From Muribaculaceae bacterium (lineage in GTDB: Bacteria; Bacteroidota; Bacteroidia; Bacteroidales; Muribaculaceae), in the NCBI GenBank assembly GCA_022510385.1, contig JAFLTQ010000008.1, positions 1 through 64,000 on the forward strand: a stretch of DNA of 64,000 bases, written 5' to 3'. Under the pieces are notes generated by a model. The model made no database searches. It was not told the origin of the DNA and saw nothing but the letters and a program-made list of their open reading frames with translations. How positions within the stretch are numbered: the first letter of the stretch is position 1; the number at the start of each line of letters is the position of its first letter. Shown one piece after another: positions 1 through 7,989 of the stretch. The translations under genes were made by a program, and so were the position numbers.

Positions 1-47
1 ACCCCAACATTAAAAGTGTTGTGCTCTACCTGCTGAGCTAGCGAATC
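1..47 (-). tRNA. tRNA-Lys (UUU), 5' half only
   Basis: Read on the minus strand, the gene begins at base 47 with acceptor strand GATTCGC, then TA, a D-stem GCTC/GAGC, and an anticodon stem CAACA/TGTTG around the loop CTTTTAA, so the anticodon is UUU. The gene runs off the left end of the window just after the anticodon stem, so the T-arm and 3' end are not seen. It lies 38 bases downstream of tRNA-Asn and is probably co-transcribed with it. Confidence 0.88.
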
Positions 48-85
48 CCATATTGTTTGGTTAGTGGAGGGATTACCCTCAAAAG

Positions 86-159
86 CGCTTCAGGATGGGC
101 TTGAACCAACGACCCCCTGATTAACAGTCAGGTGCTCTAACCAACTGAGCTACTGAAGC
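86..159 (-). tRNA. tRNA-Asn (GUU)
   Basis: A complete cloverleaf on the minus strand: acceptor GCTTCAG (159-153) pairs with CTGAAGC (93-87), the discriminator is G, the D-arm is GCTC/GAGC, and the anticodon stem CCTGA/TCAGG encloses loop CTGTTAA, giving anticodon GUU. CCA is not encoded. It is the first gene of a minus-strand tRNA operon continuing into tRNA-Lys. Confidence 0.95.
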
Positions 160-503
160 TTTTTTATCTTTTGAACGCTTTAAGCAGTTTTGAGGAATGC
201 TCTCTGCAGTTCTTTAAGATGCGGGGCAATCAATTTTAGGACGGTTTATTATCCGCTCCCTTTAATTGCGGTGCAAATTTAGGGAGATTTTGGTTTTCAT
301 CCAAATTTTTTAATCTCTTTTTTATAATTCTTCTTGTTTTGAGGTAATTTTTTTATTTGAACAACCGATTCTTTTTGGATACATATATGATTTTAAAATA
401 AAAATAGGATTGTGGATCTTAGTGCCCTTAATCTTTAAATTGGGATTTTTTATTAAATTTATACCGGATTATTGAGAGTGATTTTTGATTATTTGATTGG
501 TTT
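160..503. other. Intergenic region between divergent tRNA operon and umuD
   Basis: This 344-base stretch is AT-rich and holds the tRNA promoter at 274-305. I see no reading frame, RNA gene or convincing hairpin in the remainder. No perfect TAnnTTTG element precedes umuD; an SOS-type operator was looked for and not recognised. Confidence 0.6.
274..305 (-). promoter_or_regulatory. Bacteroidota-type promoter of the tRNA-Asn/tRNA-Lys operon
   Basis: On the minus strand the -7 element TAAATTTG lies at 281-274 and the -33 element TTTG at 305-302, with exactly 20 bases between them. Both match the Bacteroidota consensus TTTG-N19-21-TAnnTTTG. Transcription would start near 268, about 110 bases before tRNA-Asn. 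Confidence 0.75.
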
Positions 504-941
504 ATGAAAGAACTTGAAATTTTTAGCGGTGATTATTCTACAGAATTGCCATTGCAATACGCAGACGGAGGAGTATTTGCGGGTTTTCCGAGTCCTGCAC
601 AGGATTATATGGATCGCACTCTTGATTTTAACCGAGAAATTATCCGTCATCCGGCAGCTACGTTCTATGCTAAAGTTTTAGGGCAATCGATGGAAGGAGC
701 AGGTATAGATACGGGAGATATTGTTGTGGTAGACCGAGCTTTGGAACCACGCGACGGAGATATAGTGGTGGCTTGTTTAAATGGAGAATTTACGCTTAAA
801 TATATAGATTTGAGTCAGAAAGATAAGGGGATTGTAATTCTCAGGCCGGATAATGATAGATATGAGCCATTTGTCATGCATGAAGGGGATGAGCTGATAG
901 TCTGGGGAGTTGTGAGCAGTGTTATAAAAAGATTCCGTTAG
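504..941 (+). CDS. umuD: UmuD/LexA-family S24 self-cleaving peptidase
   Basis: 145 residues, the usual UmuD length, with no N-terminal DNA-binding domain, so this is UmuD and not LexA. The self-cleavage site is recognisable as Ala26-Gly27 in FAGFPSPAQDY, followed by the catalytic Ser62 in GQSMEGAGI and Lys99 in FTLKY. In the known family, RecA filaments trigger cleavage and the processed form joins UmuC to make translesion polymerase V. Oddly, no umuC follows: the next gene is mazG with its own promoter 19 bases downstream. The partner must lie elsewhere or be absent. The ATG at 504 gives the conserved N-terminus; no clear promoter element was found upstream. Confidence 0.9.
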   Translation: MKELEIFSGDYSTELPLQYADGGVFAGFPSPAQDYMDRTLDFNREIIRHPAATFYAKVLGQSMEGAGIDTGDIVVVDRALEPRDGDIVVACLNGEFTLKYIDLSQKDKGIVILRPDNDRYEPFVMHEGDELIVWGVVSSVIKRFR

Positions 942-959
942 TAAAAGAGAAAAAATCAT

Positions 960-967
960 TAAATTTG
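960..967 (+). promoter_or_regulatory. -7 promoter element of mazG
   Basis: TAAATTTG matches TAnnTTTG perfectly. The -33 element is weak. A start site near 973 would give a leader of about 30 bases to the ATG at 1004. The element overlaps a possible TTG start at 965, which is therefore unlikely to be used. Confidence 0.6.
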
Positions 968-1003
968 CAAAGTTCTCTCCCAATTTACCATAAAAAGGAA
1001 AAG

Positions 1004-1789
1004 ATGCATTCAGAGAAAGAAAAAAGTCAGGCATTTCTGAGATTTTTAAATGTTTTAGACACCCTCAGAGAAAAATGTCCCTGGGATGCCAAACAGACAA
1101 ACGAGTCATTGAGAGCTAATACAATAGAGGAAGTCTACGAATTAACGGAAGCACTTCTTGATGATGATGAAAACAATATAAAGAAGGAGCTGGGAGATGT
1201 GTTGCTCCATATAGGTTTTTATGCAAAGATAGCCTCGGAAAAGGGACAATTTGATATAGCAGATGTATGTGATACATTGACTGACAAGTTAATCTTCCGA
1301 CATCCCCACATTTATGGAAATGTGGATGCGTCCACCCCTGAGGAAGTGTCAAAGAATTGGGAACAGATAAAACTTAAAGAGAAAGGGGGCAACAAGACTG
1401 TGCTTTCCGGCGTTCCCAAAACATTACCCTCATTAATCAAGGCCAACCGAATTCAGGAGAAAGCGGCCAATGTAGGATTCGACTGGGAAGAAAAGGAACA
1501 GGTTTGGGATAAGGTGAAAGAGGAGGCTGCAGAAGTAGAACAAGAGATAAAGAATGGAGATAAAGAAAAGATGGAGTCGGAGTTCGGCGATCTCTTGTTT
1601 GCAGTGATAAATGCGGCCCGACTTTATGGAGTCAACCCGGAGAATGCATTGGAAAAGACCAACAGAAAATTTATCCGTCGATTTGGATATCTTGAAGAAA
1701 AAGTCAAGGAGGACGGAAAAAATTTAAAAGAGATGTCGTTGGCAGAGATGGATGAAATCTGGAATGAGGCAAAAGAGAAGGGTCTATAG
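1004..1789 (+). CDS. mazG: MazG nucleoside triphosphate pyrophosphohydrolase
   Basis: 261 residues from the ATG at 1004. MazG hydrolyses (d)NTPs to the monophosphate and pyrophosphate in the cytoplasm, cleaning the nucleotide pool. The typical duplicated MazG fold is visible: a first EExxE...ExxD metal site (Glu42, Glu43, Glu46, Glu62, Asp65) and a second (Glu173, Glu174, Glu177, Glu193, Asp196). The longer frame from a TTG at 965 is rejected because that codon sits inside the -7 promoter element. The gene starts a probable operon with topB (36 bases apart), a small Cys-rich membrane protein and a Sua5-family gene. Confidence 0.93.
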   Translation: MHSEKEKSQAFLRFLNVLDTLREKCPWDAKQTNESLRANTIEEVYELTEALLDDDENNIKKELGDVLLHIGFYAKIASEKGQFDIADVCDTLTDKLIFRHPHIYGNVDASTPEEVSKNWEQIKLKEKGGNKTVLSGVPKTLPSLIKANRIQEKAANVGFDWEEKEQVWDKVKEEAAEVEQEIKNGDKEKMESEFGDLLFAVINAARLYGVNPENALEKTNRKFIRRFGYLEEKVKEDGKNLKEMSLAEMDEIWNEAKEKGL

Positions 1790-1825
1790 GCAATTATAAA
1801 CTTTGAGAAAGAGAAGAAGGGAGAG

Positions 1826-3688
1826 ATGATACTTTGCATCACTGAGAAACCGAGTGTCGGGAGAGATATTGCAAGGATATTAGGGGCTACCTCGAGACAT
1901 GATGGGTATATAGAGGGGAACGGATATTGGGTCACATGGACTTTCGGTCACCTCTGCTGCCTCAAGGAACCCTCCGACTATACTCCCAACTGGAGACATT
2001 GGTCGATGTCTTCACTGCCGATGATACCTCCCCGGTTTGGAATCAGGTTAATTGACAATGAAACATACAAGAAGCAATTTAAAACTATATCAGAACTAAT
2101 CTTGAAATGTGATGAAATAATAAATTGCGGAGATGCCGGACAAGAGGGCGAATTAATCCAAAGATGGGTTATGCAGAAAGCCGGATGTAAGAAGCCGGTG
2201 AAGCGTTTATGGATAAATTCAATGACAGATGACGCTATCCGCGAGGGTTTCAATAATCTTAAACCGGAGAAGCAATATGAACCTCTTTATTTAGCAGGCT
2301 TGTGTAGGGCTATCGGAGATTGGGTTTTAGGAATCAATTCCACAAGATTATATTCCCTCAAATATGGTGAGAAAGGTCAGATTCTCTCGATAGGCAGAGT
2401 ACAGACTCCTACACTTGCATTAGTAGTGAACCGTCAGCAAGAAATAGAGAATTTCACCCCTCAAGATTATTGGGAATTAAAGACTGAATACAGGAATGTC
2501 TTGTTTTCATATACAGGGAAGAAATTTGATAAAAAGGAGAAAGGGGAGGAGATTATAGAAAAAATAAAAAATCTTCCGATCACAATAAAAAATATATCAA
2601 AAAAGGCATGCAAGGAGGGAGCCCCGCGTCTTTTTGACCTGACATCATTACAGGTGGAATGTAACAAGAAACTTAATTTGGGGGCGGAAGATACTTTGAA
2701 GACAGTGCAGTCTTTATATGAAAAAAAAGTGACTACATATCCGAGGGTAGACACAACCTATCTGCCTGACGACGTTTATAAGAATTGTCGTAAGATATTG
2801 AATTCACTGACAAAATTCTGTCAATTGCTTGAGCCTTTGAGAGGAGAGAAGCTCCTGAAAAGTAAAAAGGTGTTTGATAATTCTAAGGTGACCGATCACC
2901 ACGCCATCATTCCGACCGGACAAAGCTTGCCATCTAATCTGACAGATATAGAGCTTAAGGTGTTTGATATAATAGCAAAAAGGTTTATAGCTGCATTTTA
3001 TCCGGATTTCACTTATATGCAGACCACAGTTGAGGCCATTTGTGACAAGTACGGATTTAAAGCTACAGGGAGAACAGTGACCTCGCCCGGATGGAAAACA
3101 GTTTATTCAAACGAGGAACCCAACGATGAAGATAAGAAGGAAGATAAAGATGAAGATTCGATACTTCCTGACTTTGTCAAAGGAGAAACCGGGAGCCATA
3201 AACCGAGCCTTGTCAAGAAAACCACCCAACCACCAAAATTTTATACAGAGGGTACACTGTTAAAGGCAATGGAAACTGCCGGCGCATCAGTTGAAGATGA
3301 AGATCTGCGCGAAGCATTGAAAGCTAATGGAATCGGGCGTCCCTCTACAAGGGCGGCTATCATAGAGATACTTTACAAAAGAGGCTATATCGTAAAGGAA
3401 AGGAAGTCAATAAAGGCGACCCAGGCTGCCAAAGACTTGATGACTGTAATTAAAGAGGAACTATTGAAAAGCGCTAAACTTACCGGAATTTGGGAGGGGA
3501 AGTTACGTCAAATAGAGAGAGGAGAATATAGCCCGGAAGAATTTATCAACGAGATAAAAAAAATGGTGATGGAGATAACCGTTTCAGTAATGAAAGATGG
3601 TAGCGACCGTAGGATCATCACCGACCAAATCAAAGAAGAGGTTACTTCGGAGAAAAAGAAAGGTAGAAAAAAAGGGAAAAAGGAATAA
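1826..3688 (+). CDS. topB: DNA topoisomerase III (type IA)
   Basis: 620 residues. It relaxes negatively supercoiled or catenated DNA through a transient 5'-phosphotyrosine. The Toprim domain starts at residue 1 (Glu7 in CITEKPSVG; acidic motif GDAGQEGE at 102-109). The catalytic tyrosine is Tyr305 in TTYPRVDTTY. The C-terminus is a Lys/Arg-rich tail (KKGRKKGKKE) and has no zinc-ribbon Cys motifs, as in TopB rather than TopA. DAGQEGE in place of DPDREGE is a variant I associate with Bacteroidota TopB. It sits in the mazG operon. No conjugation genes are nearby, so this looks like the chromosomal copy, not an integrative-element one. Confidence 0.95.
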   Translation: MILCITEKPSVGRDIARILGATSRHDGYIEGNGYWVTWTFGHLCCLKEPSDYTPNWRHWSMSSLPMIPPRFGIRLIDNETYKKQFKTISELILKCDEIINCGDAGQEGELIQRWVMQKAGCKKPVKRLWINSMTDDAIREGFNNLKPEKQYEPLYLAGLCRAIGDWVLGINSTRLYSLKYGEKGQILSIGRVQTPTLALVVNRQQEIENFTPQDYWELKTEYRNVLFSYTGKKFDKKEKGEEIIEKIKNLPITIKNISKKACKEGAPRLFDLTSLQVECNKKLNLGAEDTLKTVQSLYEKKVTTYPRVDTTYLPDDVYKNCRKILNSLTKFCQLLEPLRGEKLLKSKKVFDNSKVTDHHAIIPTGQSLPSNLTDIELKVFDIIAKRFIAAFYPDFTYMQTTVEAICDKYGFKATGRTVTSPGWKTVYSNEEPNDEDKKEDKDEDSILPDFVKGETGSHKPSLVKKTTQPPKFYTEGTLLKAMETAGASVEDEDLREALKANGIGRPSTRAAIIEILYKRGYIVKERKSIKATQAAKDLMTVIKEELLKSAKLTGIWEGKLRQIERGEYSPEEFINEIKKMVMEITVSVMKDGSDRRIITDQIKEEVTSEKKKGRKKGKKE

Positions 3689-3717
3689 TGATAGTGGCAG
3701 ATGCGATATATACGGAG

Positions 3718-3933
3718 ATGACTGTGCAATATACCATTGTCGGACTGATTTTATTGGCTGCTTGCGTATGGATTATATTGAAAATAATAAAAAAAAACAA
3801 GAGTCAAACGGAAGGAGGCTGCTGTGGTTGTTCCTTATCAGACAATTGCAATAAGAAAAACCTGAAACTCCATGGAAACGATAAAAATCTACAACAACAA
3901 CATTGCGGAGAATCAAATAGAACTCGTGGTTGA
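3718..3933 (+). CDS. Small Cys-rich single-pass membrane protein (FeoB-associated type)
   Basis: 71 residues from the ATG at 3718; an upstream ATG at 3688 is possible. One transmembrane segment (about residues 5-22, TIVGLILLAACVWIIL) is followed by a Lys-rich stretch and a cluster GGCCGCSLSDNC. This resembles the FeoB-associated Cys-rich membrane proteins, small proteins of unproven role, though no feoB is in this window. The C-terminus past the Cys cluster reads 62 bases into the next gene in another frame, and its composition (QQQ, Asn-rich) looks non-conserved. It lies between topB and the Sua5-family gene. The gene is probable, its function unknown. Confidence 0.6.
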   Translation: MTVQYTIVGLILLAACVWIILKIIKKNKSQTEGGCCGCSLSDNCNKKNLKLHGNDKNLQQQHCGESNRTRG

Positions 3934-4477
3934 AACATTGAAAGCCGGAGGAGTGGTAGTGTTGCCGACAGACACACTGTATGCCATAGCCTGCGATGCG
4001 TTGAATCCGAAGGCTATTGAAAGAGTGTGTAGAATGAAAGGTATAAATCCCGAAAAAACAAATCTTTCAATTTTATGTGATGATATTTCAATGGTGTCAG
4101 AATATGCAAAATTTGATAATTATGCATTTAAATTGATGAAAGAGAATACTCCCGGACCCTTCACCTTCCTTTTCAAGGCTGCTTCATCTTTGCCTCGGGC
4201 ATTTAAAGGGAGAAAGATTGTAGGAATTAGGATTCCTGACAACGAGGCTGTTAGAAAAATTATCGAGAAGCTTGAAAATCCATTGTTGTCAACATCGATT
4301 ATGTATCGCGATGAAGATTATGCAATAAATCCTGATTTAATTGAGGAGGAATATGAAGCCAAAGTTGATTTAATGATCAAGGGCGAACCGGGGAAACTGA
4401 CGCCATCAGCGATAGTGGATTGCACAGGGAGCGAACCTGAAATAAAAAGGGAGGGGCCTGAAATGTTAAGAGGGTAG
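3872..4477 (+). CDS. Sua5/YciO/YrdC-family protein (L-threonylcarbamoyladenylate synthase type)
   Basis: 201 residues with the YrdC fold. The nucleotide-binding N-terminus GGVVVLPTDTLYAIACDA is clear, as are the KGRK and GIRIP segments mid-protein and the closing PSAIVDCTG. Authentic members make threonylcarbamoyl-AMP from Thr, bicarbonate and ATP for the t6A modification of tRNA. YciO paralogues have the same fold and a less certain role; the opening METIKIYNNN and lack of a Sua5 C-terminal domain are closer to the short YciO/YrdC type. It ends the mazG-topB operon and its start overlaps the small membrane protein by 62 bases. Confidence 0.82.
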   Translation: METIKIYNNNIAENQIELVVETLKAGGVVVLPTDTLYAIACDALNPKAIERVCRMKGINPEKTNLSILCDDISMVSEYAKFDNYAFKLMKENTPGPFTFLFKAASSLPRAFKGRKIVGIRIPDNEAVRKIIEKLENPLLSTSIMYRDEDYAINPDLIEEEYEAKVDLMIKGEPGKLTPSAIVDCTGSEPEIKREGPEMLRG

Positions 4478-4535
4478 AGATTTTTTTAGTCAAAATAATT
4501 TTGAAGAAAGGGTTAATAAATAAATAAAAAATCAA

Positions 4536-4543
4536 TATATTTG
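4536..4543 (+). promoter_or_regulatory. -7 promoter element of mdh
   Basis: TATATTTG matches TAnnTTTG. The expected -33 position holds only GTTA, a weak match. The predicted start near 4549 leaves a leader of about 29 AT-rich bases before the ATG at 4578. Confidence 0.6.
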
Positions 4544-4577
4544 CAGAAATAATAAACAATTTTAAAATTAAAAACAT

Positions 4578-5507
4578 ATGTCGAAAATAACAGTTGTGGG
4601 CGCCGGTAATGTAGGTGCCACTGCAGCAAACGTATTAGCGTTGAGAGGTGTTGCTGATGAAGTAGTCATGATTGATATCAAGGAGGGAGTATCCGAAGGT
4701 AAAGCCATGGATATGATGCAGACTGCCAACTTGTTGGATATGAATACAAGGATCAAGGGTGTCACAAATGATTATGAAGCAACAAGAGGAAGTGATGTAG
4801 TGATTATCACGTCAGGAATTCCGCGTAAACCGGGAATGACACGTGAAGAACTTATAGGCGTAAATGCCGGCATAGTAAAAAGTGTGACTGAAAGTGTATT
4901 GAAATATAGTCCTGACGCAGTGATCATTTGCGTATCAAATCCTATGGACACCATGACCTACCTTATCCACAAAGTTTCGGGTCTTCCGAAGAACAGGATA
5001 ATAGGAATGGGAGGCGCACTCGACAGCAGCAGATTTAAATATTATCTGAGCCAGGAGTTGAAAGCAAATCCTAACGAGGTTGAAGGAATGGTAATAGGTG
5101 GACATGGCGACACCACCATGATACCTTTGAAGAGATTTGCGACTTTGCGCGGAGTTCCTGTAAAAGAGTATCTTGCTGACGAAAAGCTTGATAAGATAGT
5201 GGCTGACACAATGGTGGGCGGAGCAACCTTGACAAAATTGCTCGGCACATCAGCATGGTATGCTCCCGGAGCTGCAGCAGCAGAAGTTGCCGAGGCAGTG
5301 CTCCATGATCAGGATGCAATTATACCTTGCTCTGCATTGGTGGACGGTGAGTATGGAGAAAAAGATCTTTGCATCGGCGTTCCTTGTGTACTCGGAAAAG
5401 GTGGTATCAAGAAGATTATCGAACTCCCTCTTAATGAAGAAGAGAAGGAATTGTTCCGCAAGAGCGCAGAAGCAGTAAGAAAAACAAATGCAGCTTTGCC
5501 TGAATAA
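4578..5507 (+). CDS. mdh: Malate dehydrogenase (NAD), lactate-dehydrogenase-like type
   Basis: 309 residues. It interconverts malate and oxaloacetate with NAD(H); in Bacteroidales this serves the reductive branch to succinate. Visible are the N-terminal Rossmann motif GAGNVGATAA (residues 8-17), Asp33 at the end of the second strand (NAD specificity), the substrate arginines in IPRKPGMTRE, VSNPMD, and the catalytic His in GGHGDTT. The class is the MDH type 3 (LDH-like) subgroup. It has its own promoter and ends at a strong hairpin shared with the convergent maeB, so two malate-using enzymes meet tail to tail. Confidence 0.96.
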   Translation: MSKITVVGAGNVGATAANVLALRGVADEVVMIDIKEGVSEGKAMDMMQTANLLDMNTRIKGVTNDYEATRGSDVVIITSGIPRKPGMTREELIGVNAGIVKSVTESVLKYSPDAVIICVSNPMDTMTYLIHKVSGLPKNRIIGMGGALDSSRFKYYLSQELKANPNEVEGMVIGGHGDTTMIPLKRFATLRGVPVKEYLADEKLDKIVADTMVGGATLTKLLGTSAWYAPGAAAAEVAEAVLHDQDAIIPCSALVDGEYGEKDLCIGVPCVLGKGGIKKIIELPLNEEEKELFRKSAEAVRKTNAALPE

Positions 5508-5530
5508 TCGGATAATCACCAAATAAATAT

Positions 5531-5566
5531 AAAGGCCTCGAAAGCATTATGACTTTCGGGGCCTTT
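5531..5566. terminator. Bidirectional rho-independent terminator between mdh and maeB
   Basis: A 14-bp stem, AAAGGCCTCGAAAG (5531-5544) with CTTTCGGGGCCTTT (5553-5566), contains one G-T pair and an 8-base loop. It lies 24 bases after the mdh stop and 24 before the maeB stop codon, and the stem is A-flanked on one side and T-flanked on the other, as expected for a site serving both convergent genes. Confidence 0.88.
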
Positions 5567-5589
5567 CCATAATTGGATTATCCTTAAAA

Positions 5590-7860
5590 TTATTTATGAA
5601 CAAGACTTGCCTCAACAGCCGAAATGGTGACTATATCATAAATTTCAGAAACAGACGCATTACCATTTACAAAATATACAGGTTTCTTGAGGCCTACCTG
5701 TATCGGACCTATGATAGAACCGATGCCCATGCTGAGGAGGAATTTACCGGTGACATTAGCGGCTGTAAGGTTAGGGAACACGAGAGTGTTAACCTTTTTG
5801 CCTTTAAGAGTATTGAACGGGAAACGTTCATCACGCCGTTTTGTGCTTAAAGCAAAGTCAACTTGCATTTCTCCGTCAATCTTAATTTCAGGATATTTTT
5901 CGTGAAGAATCCTTACAGCATCGGCAGCCTTGGTAGCCTCCGGACTTTGAGAAGAACCGAAATTACTGTAGGAAAGCATCGCTATGACGGGTTCCGAAGC
6001 AAAGAATCTGACTGCTTTGTCAGCGAGGCGGGAAATATCCACGAGGGCATTAGTGTCGGCATCCGGATTTACTGCAGTGTCAGCAATGAAATAAGTACCT
6101 TTCCTTGTGTTCAGAATATGCATTGTGGCGAAATGGTCGTAGCCATCTTGAAGGCCTATAATAGAAGCAAGGTCTTCAGAGATATTTTCACCGGCCGAAT
6201 AAGTTGCAACGATACAAGAATCAGCATCTCCTGCTTCTACCATCATCATTCCAAAATAAGAACGGTCGAACATCTTTTCGAGGGCAAGTTCGTAGGTAAA
6301 TCCTTGACGCCCTTTTTTCTCTGCCAAAATAGAAGCGTACCTATGTCGGGTGACTTCTTCACGGTCGTGGCGCGGGTTGATGATTTCAATTCCATTGAGG
6401 TCGAGTCCAAGTCGGTTGGCTCTTTTTTCAATCATCTCTTCATTACCCAGCACCACAGGACGACAGATTCCATCTGTGGCAAGACTTACTGCAGCACGGA
6501 GCATATTGTCAGTATTGCCTTCACAAATCACGACGCGTCGCTTGTCTTCACGTGCGAGTTCTGCGAGACGACGCATCATCTTGCCATCATCTCCCATCAG
6601 TTTGCGCAACTTATTTTGATAATCATCCCAATTTTTGATAGGACGTTTGGCTATTCCGGATTTGGCAGCAGCCTCCGCCACGGCAGGAGCCACATAAAGG
6701 AGCAAACGAGGGTCTAACGGTTTCGGGAGAATATAATCGCGACCGAATTTAATATTGTTCCTTCCGTAGGCTTCATCCACGACAGCCGGTACGGGAAGAC
6801 GTGTAAGATCTGCGATAGCATGAACGGCTGCGATTTTCATTTCCTCATTAATAGCTGTTGCTCCGCAATCAAGTGCGCCCCTGAAAATATAAGGGAAACC
6901 AATTACATTATTAATTTGATTGGGATAGTCGCTTCTTCCGGTTGCAACAATAACATCGGGGCGTGATTCAATAGCCTCCTCATAAGAGATCTCCGGATCC
7001 GGGTTGGCAAGTGCAAATACTATAGGTTTCGGAGCCATCGTCTTAATCATCTCAGGAGTTACAACTCCCTTTACGCTAAGCCCCAGAAAGACATCTGCAT
7101 CTACCATCGCTTCTTTTAGAGTATGGATATCTCTTGAAGTTGCAAAATCTCTTTTTTGAGAATTAAGGTCTTTTCTGTCACTTCTAATGACACCCCTTGA
7201 ATCGCACATTACAATATTTTCAGTTCTTACTCCCAGAGCGACATAAAGTTTTGTGCAACTGATAGCTGCGGCCCCTGCGCCATTAACCACCAATCTAACA
7301 TCCTCGATTTTCTTGCCTTGAATCAAAAGAGCGTTTAACAGGCCTGCTCCTGAGATAATGGCTGTGCCGTGTTGGTCGTCATGCATTATAGGGATATCAC
7401 ATTCCTCTTTCAGACGTGATTCAATGGTGAAACATTCGGGAGCTTTGATGTCTTCCAAATTTATTCCTCCGAAAGTTGGCGAAATGGCCTTCACAATCTC
7501 AATAATTTTCTGTGGATCTTTCTCTTTCACTTCAATATCGAAAGCATCCAAACCTGCGAAAATTTTAAATAAAAGAGCTTTACCCTCCATCACCGGTTTA
7601 CCGGCTAAAGCACCTATATCACCTAACCCGAGAACAGCAGTACCATTGCTGACTACACCGACCAGATTTCCCTTATTGGTGTAACGATAGGCATCTTCCG
7701 GATTCTCTTCAATTTCGAGGCAAGGGTATGCCACTCCGGGAGAATATGCTAAAGCCAGGTCACGTTGTGACGAATAGGGTTTTGTGGGAACAATTTCAAT
7801 TTTGCCAGGTTTACCTTCTTCATGGTATTCCAGAGCCATTTCTTTAGTGACTTTCGACAT
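5590..7860 (-). CDS. maeB: NADP-dependent malic enzyme fused to a phosphotransacetylase-like domain
   Basis: 756 residues, the full length of MaeB-type enzymes. The N-terminal half (about 1-430) is malic enzyme, which decarboxylates malate to pyruvate with NADP; YSPGVAYPCLEI, the catalytic GKALLFKIFAGLDAFDIEV segment and the metal-binding ECFTIE...DDQHGTA are visible, followed by the nucleotide-binding VVNGAGAAA. The C-terminal half (about 440-756) is homologous to phosphate acetyltransferase (VVICEGNTDNMLRAA, VEAGDADSCI, GSIIGPIQVG) and in characterised relatives acts as an acetyl-CoA-responsive regulatory domain rather than as an enzyme. It converges on mdh and has its own promoter upstream. 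Confidence 0.96.
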   Translation of the reverse strand: MSKVTKEMALEYHEEGKPGKIEIVPTKPYSSQRDLALAYSPGVAYPCLEIEENPEDAYRYTNKGNLVGVVSNGTAVLGLGDIGALAGKPVMEGKALLFKIFAGLDAFDIEVKEKDPQKIIEIVKAISPTFGGINLEDIKAPECFTIESRLKEECDIPIMHDDQHGTAIISGAGLLNALLIQGKKIEDVRLVVNGAGAAAISCTKLYVALGVRTENIVMCDSRGVIRSDRKDLNSQKRDFATSRDIHTLKEAMVDADVFLGLSVKGVVTPEMIKTMAPKPIVFALANPDPEISYEEAIESRPDVIVATGRSDYPNQINNVIGFPYIFRGALDCGATAINEEMKIAAVHAIADLTRLPVPAVVDEAYGRNNIKFGRDYILPKPLDPRLLLYVAPAVAEAAAKSGIAKRPIKNWDDYQNKLRKLMGDDGKMMRRLAELAREDKRRVVICEGNTDNMLRAAVSLATDGICRPVVLGNEEMIEKRANRLGLDLNGIEIINPRHDREEVTRHRYASILAEKKGRQGFTYELALEKMFDRSYFGMMMVEAGDADSCIVATYSAGENISEDLASIIGLQDGYDHFATMHILNTRKGTYFIADTAVNPDADTNALVDISRLADKAVRFFASEPVIAMLSYSNFGSSQSPEATKAADAVRILHEKYPEIKIDGEMQVDFALSTKRRDERFPFNTLKGKKVNTLVFPNLTAANVTGKFLLSMGIGSIIGPIQVGLKKPVYFVNGNASVSEIYDIVTISAVEASLVHK

Positions 7861-7886
7861 TTGGATTCTTTTTTAATATGTTTCCA

Positions 7887-7894
7887 CAAAATTA
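7887..7894 (-). promoter_or_regulatory. -7 promoter element of maeB
   Basis: On the minus strand the sequence is TAATTTTG, a match to TAnnTTTG, 26 bases before the maeB ATG. The -33 region overlaps the terminator hairpin at 7914-7950 and shows no good TTTG. Confidence 0.5.
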
Positions 7895-7903
7895 ATAAAT
7901 AAA

Positions 7904-7950
7904 CAAAAAAGAAACTCACAATCGGAAGAATTTTCTTCCATATTGTGAGT
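7904..7950 (-). terminator. Rho-independent terminator of the Cys-rich protein gene
   Basis: The stem ACTCACAAT (7914-7922) pairs with ATTGTGAGT (7942-7950) and an inner GGAAGAA (7924-7930) with TTCTTCC (7933-7939), leaving a tiny TT loop. On the minus strand it is followed by a T-rich tract (complement of 7904-7913). It closes the gene at 7990-8340 and insulates it from maeB. Confidence 0.82.
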
Positions 7951-7989
7951 AATAAATATTTAGAGTAAATGATATTAATAAGAAAAGTG

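Noticed and set aside
1826-3688. topB considered as a mark of an integrative or conjugative element
   Set aside because: No relaxase, integrase, tra genes or repeats are near, and its neighbours are core genes.
5863-6717. Long plus-strand frame of 284 codons opposite maeB
   Set aside because: It lies wholly antisense to a certain gene, its protein has no recognisable domain, and its existence follows from codon bias of maeB.
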